From Streptomyces albipurpureus (GTDB taxonomy: Bacteria; Actinomycetota; Actinomycetes; Streptomycetales; Streptomycetaceae): a stretch of DNA of 64,000 bases. The position numbers and the translations under genes are program-made. Below are positions 57,604 to 64,000 of the stretch, piece after piece. The DNA lies in NCBI RefSeq assembly GCF_023701525.1, contig NZ_JAMQAW010000006.1:62001-126000 (forward strand), given 5' to 3'. The notes under the pieces are model-generated. The model worked only from the letters and a program-made list of their open reading frames with translations, ran no database searches and was not told the DNA's origin. The stretch's first letter is position 1. The number at the start of each line of letters is the position of its first letter.

Positions 57604-58706
57604 GCGGCCCGCCCCGCGGTGTGCAGCGCTTCGTCAGCGGCGCGGGCGGAGGTGGTGTCCATCGTGACACCGTACGTGGCGAACTGTTCCGCCACTTTGG
57701 TGGGGATGGGGGTCTGCTCCGGGAAGACGACCCCGGTCGGAGCGGGCGCACCGTCGGCGCCCAAGACGCGCTGGAGCGCCAGCAGTCCGCCGAGGGCGGT
57801 CAGATGCGCCTGGCCGGCGGGGTCGGTGACGGTCGCGGTCAGGGTGCGGCCCCGATGGCTGACATCGACGCGCAGTTGCGCGGTGCCGCCCTCACCGGGT
57901 GCGTACAGCAGGGCGCGCCTGGCAGGGGTGAAGCGCTCACCACGGCCCCATCGGAAGAAGCCGAGCCGTTTGGCGACCAGCAGGGCCGAGGTGGAGGAAG
58001 CGGAGCTGAAACCGATTCGGGTGGTCGCGGTGGTGGTGCCGAGGGTGAGCGGCAGGGTGAACTGCTCGGGGGTGTCAAAGCGGGTCACCTTGGTCGGTAC
58101 CGCTCCGATCCGCACCGTACGCGTGTCGCTGAGCGGCATGATCGTGTGTCGCCGACCGCCTTGGACGACCTCGAAGTCCAATCCGAAGCGGTCCATGAAC
58201 TCGACCGAGTCGGCTCCCGCCCGGTCCTTGAGGTCCCAGCGAATGGCCACCTCGACGGTATCCGCACCGCCGAGGTCCTCGGCGAGGGCGGCGGCGGAGA
58301 GGCTGGCCACTCCGCCCATCCACGCCGATGACAACAGCACCGGCGCGGTCGGTCGCAGCAGGGCGGCGACGGTCGCGGCACGCTGCATCCGGGCGGTCCA
58401 CCGGGCCACGTCCACGTAGGGCACCTGCCCGCGCACCGCGGCCCTCAGTACGCGGTCATCCGGGTCGTTCACCACGGTGACCACGGCCCGTACCGCCTCC
58501 CGGAAGGGCTTTGGGTCCCCGAGATCCCAGCGCACCAGGCGGGCGCCGGTCTCCTGGGCGAGCCGCTGACCGCGCTCCACGGTGCGGCCGGCCAGCAGAA
58601 GCGGCCAATGGGGGGCGGCCAGTCGTGCCAGTTCGGCGCCGACGGTGCCGTAACCGCCCACGAGGAGCACGGGACCACGGGGATCGAATGTCAGGTCATC
58701 GTTCAT
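57600..58706 (-). CDS. Saccharopine-dehydrogenase-like NAD(P)-binding protein
   Basis: A 368-residue oxidoreductase-like protein. The N-terminus has a Rossmann motif (LLVGGYGTVGAELARLA), followed by LLLAGRTVERGQRLA and the family pattern VVTVVNDPDDRVLRAAVRGQVPYVDVAR. The C-terminal half is the saccharopine-reductase-like dimerisation domain. The substrate is unknown. The start MNDDLTF is chosen because TATATT sits 6 bases before the ATG as a -10, giving a leaderless message. It is first in an operon with the tetR gene. Confidence 0.82.
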   Translation of the reverse strand: MNDDLTFDPRGPVLLVGGYGTVGAELARLAAPHWPLLLAGRTVERGQRLAQETGARLVRWDLGDPKPFREAVRAVVTVVNDPDDRVLRAAVRGQVPYVDVARWTARMQRAATVAALLRPTAPVLLSSAWMGGVASLSAAALAEDLGGADTVEVAIRWDLKDRAGADSVEFMDRFGLDFEVVQGGRRHTIMPLSDTRTVRIGAVPTKVTRFDTPEQFTLPLTLGTTTATTRIGFSSASSTSALLVAKRLGFFRWGRGERFTPARRALLYAPGEGGTAQLRVDVSHRGRTLTATVTDPAGQAHLTALGGLLALQRVLGADGAPAPTGVVFPEQTPIPTKVAEQFATYGVTMDTTSARAADEALHTAGRAA

Positions 58707-58741
58707 TCCCTCAATATAGGTCACCTGACCTAAAATGGCAA
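58707..58741 (-). promoter_or_regulatory. Leaderless promoter with a TetR-type operator
   Basis: On the minus strand, TTGCCA (58741-58736), a 17-base spacer and TATATT (58718-58713) form a near-consensus promoter, with the first transcribed base expected at the oxidoreductase ATG (58706). A perfect 7-2-7 inverted repeat, TAGGTCA-CC-TGACCTA (58717-58732), fills the spacer and touches the -10. A repressor bound there would block RNA polymerase. Confidence 0.75.
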
Positions 58742-59225
58742 CCGCATCGCAGGTGACACACCCCACGACACCCCCTTCCACGGATCACAACGACACCCGG
58801 ACAACACCCCCCTCTCCACACCTCCGCCATCAGGTTCCAGCCGCGGGAAATCGGCGACCATTGCGGCGCGACAGCGAGCCCCGCACCGCGCAAAGCCCCA
58901 CGCCCCGCCCGCCATCACCGCGAACCAGGGGCCGCCGACCGAGTCGATGACCGACCAAAGCGGCGATCACACTCCCCACCGTCCACTAATCACCCGAATG
59001 ACCGACCTGAGGTGTACACGCCAGAGTGCACCGCTCAACGAACACGACCGCACGTTCAGCGAACGAATTTCAGCCAATTTCTTGACGCGCTCCTGACAGA
59101 AGTGATGTGCTCCTGCAACTCTTCCCCGGTCCCCACATCACGCACCACGCACCACAACGCTCCGCATTCCCTGCCCGGACGTCACCACCCCAACGTCCGT
59201 CACCCCCCTTGCAGAAGGAGTTCGC
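58742..59225. other. Gene-free stretch upstream of the M4 protease
   Basis: About 480 bases with no gene, upstream of the protease on the plus strand. It has AT-richer parts (GAACGAATTTCAGCCAATTTCTTGACGCGC near 59061) with TTGACG as a possible -35; a matching -10 is not clear. Confidence 0.5.
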
Positions 59226-61271
59226 GTGAGATCCACGCATCGTCGTCGTACCACCGCGACCGGAGCACTCATAGCGAGTGCGGCCCTGTTGGCCGTTGGT
59301 TTCCAGGGCGGCGCTTCGGCCGCCGTGTCATCGGCACCGTCGGCGGCCTCACCGGCTGCGGCGAAGGTGGGAAAGGTTGATCCGGGCGCGTTGCCGTTGA
59401 GTCTGAGCCCGGCGCGGCGTGCGGAGTTGATTCGTGCGCAGAGTGCCACTACGGCGGCTACCGCTAGGGAACTGGGCTTGACGGCTCAGGAGAAGTTGGT
59501 GGTTCGCGATGTCACGCAGGATCGCGATGGGACCACCCACACCCGCTATGAGCGGACGTTCGCCGGGTTGCCGGTCCTTGGTGGCGATCTGGTGGTGGCG
59601 GAGTCGAAGGCGGGTGCCACCGAGTCGGTCGCTCGGGCTTCGACGGTTTCGTTGAGGAACGTGGGGACGACGGCTGGTTTGGCGCCCGCGGTGGCTCAGC
59701 GGCAGGCGTTGGGCCGGGCGAAGGCGGAGGGGTCGACCAGGACGGTGGCGGAGCGTGCGCCGCGTAAGGTCGTCTGGCTGGCGCAGGGCGGGAAGCCGGT
59801 GCTGGCGTATGAGACGGTCGTTGGGGGGTTGCAGCATGACGGCACCCCCAATGAGCTGCATGTGGTCACCGATGCCGGCAGTGGTAAGAAGCTGTATGAG
59901 TGGCAGGCGGTTCACAACGGCACCGGGAACACCCAGTACAGCGGCCAGGTCGCCCTCGGTAGCACGCAGTCCGGTTCCTCGTACAACCTCACCGACTCCG
60001 GGCGCGGCAACCACCGGACGTACAACCTGAACCGGGCCACGTCCGGGACCGGGACGCTGTTCTCGGGGCCGGATGACGTCTGGGGCAACGGTCTGCCGGC
60101 GAACAGTGAGACGGCGGGCGCGGACGCCGCCTATGGCGCCGGAGTGACCTGGGACTACTTCAAGAACGTCCAGGGCCGCAGTGGTATCCGTGGTGACGGT
60201 GTCGGTGCGTCGTCGCGGGTGCACTACGGCAACAACTACGTCAACGCGTTCTGGCAGGACTCCTGCTTCTGCATGACCTACGGCGACGGGGCGGCCAACG
60301 CCAAGCCCCTCACATCCATCGATGTGGCCGCGCATGAGATGACCCACGGTGTGACGTCCGCGACGGCCAACCTCGTCTACAGCGGTGAGTCAGGCGGCCT
60401 CAACGAGGCGACCTCGGACATCTTCGCCGCCGCCGTCGAGTTCCACGCCAGCAACCCCCAGGACGTCGGCGACTACCTCGTCGGCGAGAAGATCGACATC
60501 CGCGGCACCGGCGCCCCGCTGCGGTACATGGACGAGCCCAGCAAGGACGGCGCGTCCAAGGACTACTGGTACGCGGGAATCGGCAGTGTCGATGTCCACT
60601 ACTCGTCCGGCCCGGCGAACCACTGGTTCTATCTGGCGTCCGAGGGCAGTGGCACCAAGACCGTCAACGGCGTCAACTACAACTCGCCGACGAGCGATGG
60701 ACTGCCCGTCACCGCCATCGGCCGGGACAAGGCCGCGTTGATCTGGTACAAGGCGCTCACCACCAAGTTCAACTCCACCACGAACTACGCGGGAGCACGC
60801 GCCGGCACCCTCGCGGTGGCGACCGAGCTCTACGGGGCCACCAGCCCCGAGGTGAAGGCCGTGACCGATGCCTGGGCGGCGATCAATGTCGGCGCCCGCC
60901 CCGGTGGCGGTGAGCCCAACCCGGGCACCGTCTTCGAGAACACCACCGATGTCTCCGTCCCCGACAACGGACCTGCGGTCACCTCCTCGGTCACCGTCTC
61001 CGGACGTACGGGCAACGCCCCGGCGGCCCTGCGGGTGGGTGTGGACATCATCCACACCTGGCGCGGTGATCTGGTGGTCGATCTCGTGGCACCCGATGGC
61101 ACCGTCTTCCCGCTGAAGCCCTTCAGTGGGTCGGACTCGGCGGACAACGTCCAGACGACGTACACCGTCAATGCCTCGGCCGAGGTGGCGAACGGAGTCT
61201 GGAAGCTTCGGGTGCAGGACCGGGCCGCCCAGGACACCGGCTACATCAACAGCTTCAAGCTCACCTTCTAG
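59226..61271 (+). CDS. Secreted M4 metallopeptidase with P domain
   Basis: A 681-residue exported thermolysin-family protease. A signal peptide (residues 1-35) is followed by a propeptide of the FTP/PepSY type (EKLVVRDVTQDRDGTTHTRYERTF), then the catalytic domain with HEMTH (His370, Glu371, His374), the third ligand Glu394 in GGLNEATSDIF and DVHYSSGPANHWFY. The last 110 residues form a proprotein-convertase P domain (VFENTTDVSVPDNG ... YINSFKLTF). A GTG start is preceded by AAGGAG 4 bases upstream. Confidence 0.95.
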   Translation: MRSTHRRRTTATGALIASAALLAVGFQGGASAAVSSAPSAASPAAAKVGKVDPGALPLSLSPARRAELIRAQSATTAATARELGLTAQEKLVVRDVTQDRDGTTHTRYERTFAGLPVLGGDLVVAESKAGATESVARASTVSLRNVGTTAGLAPAVAQRQALGRAKAEGSTRTVAERAPRKVVWLAQGGKPVLAYETVVGGLQHDGTPNELHVVTDAGSGKKLYEWQAVHNGTGNTQYSGQVALGSTQSGSSYNLTDSGRGNHRTYNLNRATSGTGTLFSGPDDVWGNGLPANSETAGADAAYGAGVTWDYFKNVQGRSGIRGDGVGASSRVHYGNNYVNAFWQDSCFCMTYGDGAANAKPLTSIDVAAHEMTHGVTSATANLVYSGESGGLNEATSDIFAAAVEFHASNPQDVGDYLVGEKIDIRGTGAPLRYMDEPSKDGASKDYWYAGIGSVDVHYSSGPANHWFYLASEGSGTKTVNGVNYNSPTSDGLPVTAIGRDKAALIWYKALTTKFNSTTNYAGARAGTLAVATELYGATSPEVKAVTDAWAAINVGARPGGGEPNPGTVFENTTDVSVPDNGPAVTSSVTVSGRTGNAPAALRVGVDIIHTWRGDLVVDLVAPDGTVFPLKPFSGSDSADNVQTTYTVNASAEVANGVWKLRVQDRAAQDTGYINSFKLTF

Positions 61272-61571
61272 AGACGCTCCCCGGCTGCTGACACAGACGC
61301 ACCAGCGGCAGCGGCAGCGGCAGCGGGAACAACCGCTCATGGGTGAAGGCTGATGTGTCACCCCGGAAGTGGACGACTGATGTGTCGTCACTGATGTGGC
61401 AACGCTGACGTGGCAATCCTGCTGTGGCACGGCTCGGATATGACGGCTCGGACATGACGGCTGGACCCGGCAGCAGGGGCATCCGTTAACCGGTCCAAGC
61501 TGAGACGCCCGGGTGGACTTCGGTCCCCCGGGCGTCGCCCATGCCATCCGGGCCGCTGTCTTCTGCCCCGC
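61272..61571. repeat. CGGCAG microsatellite and GATGTG-type degenerate repeats
   Basis: A 300-base gap between the convergent M4 protease and small hypothetical genes. It holds about four CGGCAG units (61300-61325) and then a run of loosely repeated segments (TGATGTGTCA, TGATGTGTCGTCA, TGATGTGGCA, TGACGTGGCA) and two copies of ATGACGGCTCGGA-like sequence up to 61460. No gene is seen. Confidence 0.6.
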
Positions 61572-61961
61572 TCAGCCACTGGGCCAGTGGCCCGGCAGCG
61601 AGCCTTGGGGCCCGAGCGGCGGGAGCACCCCCGGGGTGAGCGTGTGCCAGTACCCGGTGGTGTCGTCCCACCGAAGAAAGAGAACGGCCCGCCGCAGCCC
61701 GGCGAGTGGATCGGCACCAGGGCGGCCTTCGGCGCATCCACAGCCAGCACCAGCCGGGCAGGGCACTGGTGCCACCACGACCCCCAGTTCGGTGTGACCG
61801 ACCTCGTCGCCCTTCAGTACCGGCAGGCCCAGGGTGCTCACCGAGTAGACGGCCCCACCGGCCGCGGTGCCCATCCGCGGTCCGATGTCCGCGGTCACCA
61901 CATACTCCGCCCGCTCCAACGCCTCCCGGGGAGTGCCGGGTTCGTCCCGCGCTGACCGCAT
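61572..61961 (-). CDS. Hypothetical protein downstream of the S1 protease
   Basis: A 129-residue protein with no clear family. It has ALERAEYVVTADIGPRMGTAAGGAVYSVSTLG near its start, a small cysteine cluster (PCPAGAGCGCAEG) and a Pro/Gly-rich C-terminus. The ATG is chosen because GGGGAGG lies 8 bases upstream; the frame stays open to 62321 through antisense-like sequence. It lies 79 bases after the S1 protease stop, with a terminator hairpin between them. Confidence 0.6.
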   Translation of the reverse strand: MRSARDEPGTPREALERAEYVVTADIGPRMGTAAGGAVYSVSTLGLPVLKGDEVGHTELGVVVAPVPCPAGAGCGCAEGRPGADPLAGLRRAVLFLRWDDTTGYWHTLTPGVLPPLGPQGSLPGHWPSG

Positions 61962-61991
61962 CCGTATGTCCTCCCCACCGCGGAAAGGGAC

Positions 61992-62022
61992 GGTGCCGCC
62001 CACCCCTCCGGTGGACGGCACC
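61992..62022 (-). terminator. Terminator of the S1 protease gene
   Basis: GGTGCCG pairs with CGGCACC and, after one mismatch, CCACC pairs with GGTGG around a 5-base loop, 19 bases after the protease stop on the minus strand. This gives a 12-bp stem between the protease and the next gene. Confidence 0.7.
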
Positions 62023-62040
62023 ACATCACTTCCCGGGCTA

Positions 62041-63381
62041 TCAGGTGGCCAGGGAACCCATGTTGTAGGTGGAGGTGTATCCGATCCAGCTGTAGTGCTT
62101 GGCACCACCGAAGGTCCCGGAGTGCACCCCGCGCGCGGTGGAACCGGTCGTACTGCTCGCCACCGCACCACCGCTGTCACCGCCGGCGCTGGTGTACGAG
62201 GCCGCGGACTGCCCATAGACCACACAGCCGCAGGTGCTGCTGGTGTGACTGGCATTGGTGGACGAGATGGTTCCGCAGCGGGCACTCTCGGAGTTGCGGC
62301 CGTAGAGGCATGAGGTGGCACCGATGGTTCCGAGCGCCGAACCCGTCACCACCCGGGCCTTGACCGCGGCACTCTCGTATAGCCATGGCTGGCCTCCGCT
62401 AGGGATGGAGATATAGCGCATATCGGCCGATGTGCCGGCGCTCAGGGCGTTGATGTTGGTCAGGGAGCCATAGGCGCCCGCGCCGGAGCTCACCGTACCG
62501 GTGTTGGTTCCCCAGCCGCAGTGACCTGCGGTCACCGCTCCGCGCACCCCGGCCCGGTTGACGACCCAGCCGATGGAACAGAGCACTCCGGCGAAGCTCA
62601 CACCCACTCCGCCACGGCGCGGCGAGTCGCAGACATTGCGGGACGTACAGGCCTCCTCGATGCCTTCGCCCTCGCTGATCCGCGCGGTCACACCGAGCTT
62701 GGCCAGGGTGGCGCGTACCGCGTGGGGCGAAGTACCCCTGCTGATGGTCACCTTGAGGCGATTGGCGACCACATCCTCATCGATGGCCACGATCGGGGAC
62801 ACGGCCGCCGCCGTGCGCACCGACCCCCAGAGCGCCTTCATCGCCCGGGTGAGCCGCGCGGTGGAGTGCTTGACGACACGGAACTCCACATCGGATGCGG
62901 CACTGCCCGCGACCCCGGCCCGGGCGAGCAGTTGTTTCCGGGTCTGCTGTGCCGGTAACGCTCCGGCGAACTGGACGACCAGGCGGCCGCCCTGGCGATT
63001 GTCCAGGAAGTGCCCGGCGAAGTCGTCGCGTTGGGCGAGCCCTCTCACCGTGGGCGCGACGGACGCCAGCAGCGCATCCCGTCGTCGCATCTCCTTCGCC
63101 TCGGCGGCGGTGCCGATGAACCCCCACTCGTTGACGAGGGTTCCCAGGCCCGCCTGGGCGCGGGAGCGCTGCTGGACGATGGCGCTCAGTTCGCTGGCGC
63201 TCGTCCCGAAGCCCAGTTCGCCACGGAGACGGAGGGACTCGGCGAAGACGGTGCTGTCCGCCTGTGTGGTGGCGGTCCGCACCGAGGGTGTCGGGGATGG
63301 CTGGGCCGCCGCCGGCACTGCCAGGGGCACGAGCATCCCGGCCGCAGCAAGGAGCGGTAGCACAAGGGATCGGAGCTTCAT
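62041..63381 (-). CDS. Secreted S1 (streptogrisin-like) protease with a TTA codon
   Basis: A 446-residue exported serine protease of the alpha-lytic/streptogrisin type. A signal peptide (residues 1-26) precedes a large propeptide, then the mature chymotrypsin-fold domain with His287 (VTAGHC), Asp320 (TSADMRYI) and Ser403 (AGGDSGGAV), plus eight cysteines. Codon 142 (62956-62958), inside the propeptide, is TTA, so production may need bldA. A GGAGG lies 4 bases before the ATG; an ATG 6 codons upstream is less likely. Confidence 0.92.
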   Translation of the reverse strand: MKLRSLVLPLLAAAGMLVPLAVPAAAQPSPTPSVRTATTQADSTVFAESLRLRGELGFGTSASELSAIVQQRSRAQAGLGTLVNEWGFIGTAAEAKEMRRRDALLASVAPTVRGLAQRDDFAGHFLDNRQGGRLVVQFAGALPAQQTRKQLLARAGVAGSAASDVEFRVVKHSTARLTRAMKALWGSVRTAAAVSPIVAIDEDVVANRLKVTISRGTSPHAVRATLAKLGVTARISEGEGIEEACTSRNVCDSPRRGGVGVSFAGVLCSIGWVVNRAGVRGAVTAGHCGWGTNTGTVSSGAGAYGSLTNINALSAGTSADMRYISIPSGGQPWLYESAAVKARVVTGSALGTIGATSCLYGRNSESARCGTISSTNASHTSSTCGCVVYGQSAASYTSAGGDSGGAVASSTTGSTARGVHSGTFGGAKHYSWIGYTSTYNMGSLAT

Positions 63382-63672
63382 CGGACCTCCAGAACACATG
63401 GAATGGTCATGGGCATGACAGTTCTTGAGTCGTAGGAGCGCGGGGTGGACCCTAGAAGCCCCCCTCTGAAGGGGTCAAGGCCACCCCCCACGAAGCACCA
63501 CCTTCCGGTTGATGCCACCACCGAGTGCCCCACCCCTGGCCAGCGGCTCACACCGCGATCGACGGATCTCACCAACGGATAAGTTGACTCAATGCGGACC
63601 ACGGCCGGGGAGGAGTGTCCAGATGGGCGTGGGCCGGCCAAGCCAGCCCCGGCACCTGACAGAATCACCCAT

Positions 63673-64000
63673 ATGGACCCCGATCTCGTACTGCTGCGCC
63701 AACTGATCGAGGGGTCAGCGATCATCAGCGCCCGCCCCGGCCGCGGCCTTCCCGAGCCTGCCGTCCGGGCGGCGGAGTCGGTGGTGGGCGCACTGCCGGG
63801 GTCCTACCGCTGGTGGCTGACCACCTATGGGAGCGGCACCCTGCACGGCACGGAGATCGCCACCATCGCACCGGAAGAGCACCGGGACGCTCCCGAGTCC
63901 CTCCTTGCCCCCGGTCGCCTCATGGGCAACCGACTCCACTTCTACGAGGAGCCGGACGGCGGCGACAGCTTCTCCTTCGCCCTGGACCAGTCGGACCAGT
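63673..64000 (+). CDS. SUKH (SMI1/KNR4)-like protein, partial at the right edge
   Basis: An open frame running off the window end; 109 residues are visible. It begins MDPDLVLLRQLIEGSAIIS and contains ALPGSYRWWLTTYGSGTLHGTEIATIAP, the LPxxYxxWLxxYGxG signature of the SMI1/KNR4 (SUKH) fold, followed by NRLHFYEEPDGGDSFSFAL. SUKH proteins often serve as immunity proteins to secreted nuclease toxins, but many are stand-alone. The toxin partner and the rest of the gene are outside the window. Confidence 0.7.
   Translation, partial: MDPDLVLLRQLIEGSAIISARPGRGLPEPAVRAAESVVGALPGSYRWWLTTYGSGTLHGTEIATIAPEEHRDAPESLLAPGRLMGNRLHFYEEPDGGDSFSFALDQSDQ

Overview
The window is chromosomal DNA from a high-GC actinomycete, almost certainly a Streptomyces. 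Third codon positions are strongly G/C, GTG starts and 4-base ATGA/GTGA gene overlaps are common, TTA leucine codons are nearly absent, and the gene order matches what I remember of the S. coelicolor core around SCO5464-SCO5499 (gatB-gatA-gatC, rmdB, ligA, mnmA, opp genes, gcvT-gcvH-glyA-sdaA), here read in the opposite direction. I saw no rRNA, tRNA, CRISPR array, insertion sequence, integrase or biosynthetic gene cluster.

Layout. 0-4.3 kb: a hypothetical gene, then gatC-gatA-small membrane protein-gatB on the minus strand (tRNA-dependent amidotransferase). 4.8-11.9 kb: a membrane GGDEF-EAL protein (RmdB-like), NAD+-dependent DNA ligase, a MetE-core-like enzyme, a short-chain dehydrogenase and a LOG-family protein. 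12.1-18.3 kb: alpha/beta hydrolase, mnmA, a peptidoglycan amidase, cysteine desulfurase (the likely sulfur donor for MnmA), a thioesterase and a TRIC-type membrane protein. 18.3-25.1 kb: a five-gene oligopeptide ABC importer. 25.9-33.4 kb: two SseB-domain proteins and a P-loop ATPase divergent from a glycine-riboswitch-controlled gcvT-gcvH-glyA-sdaA block, which together handle glycine, serine and one-carbon units.

33.7-37.05 kb looks accessory: an RHH/PIN toxin-antitoxin pair, a small hypothetical gene, an HTH regulator, a YfbR-like HD phosphohydrolase and a small orphan gene. 37.7-50.1 kb is mostly envelope and signalling: a SigE-type sigma factor with a membrane partner, a subtilisin-like protease, a CopD-like protein, an EF-hand protein, an acetyltransferase, a deacetylase-like lipoprotein coupled to a beta-propeller lipoprotein, an RsbW-like ATPase, an enoyl-CoA hydratase and two tandem L,D-transpeptidase lipoproteins. 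50.5-54.7 kb encodes a heterodimeric ABC exporter with one degenerate ATP site. 55.1-64 kb carries a coiled-coil/Ig-like protein, a TetR-controlled oxidoreductase operon, two secreted proteases (M4 and S1) and a SUKH-like gene cut off by the right edge.

The most interesting signals beyond routine annotation are: in-frame TTA (bldA-type) codons in four genes; a leaderless promoter with a perfect 7-2-7 operator upstream of the oxidoreductase-tetR operon; an inverted repeat over the start of the toxin-antitoxin operon; a deacetylase whose catalytic TFDDG motif is replaced by TFHGNGD; a 24-bp minisatellite coding the C-terminal tail of the oligopeptide ATPase; and a strong intercistronic hairpin between the solute-binding and permease genes. 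I did not find a clear, entirely novel multi-gene system. The accessory 33.7-37 kb block and the SseB/ATPase block next to the serine/glycine genes are the best candidates for one.
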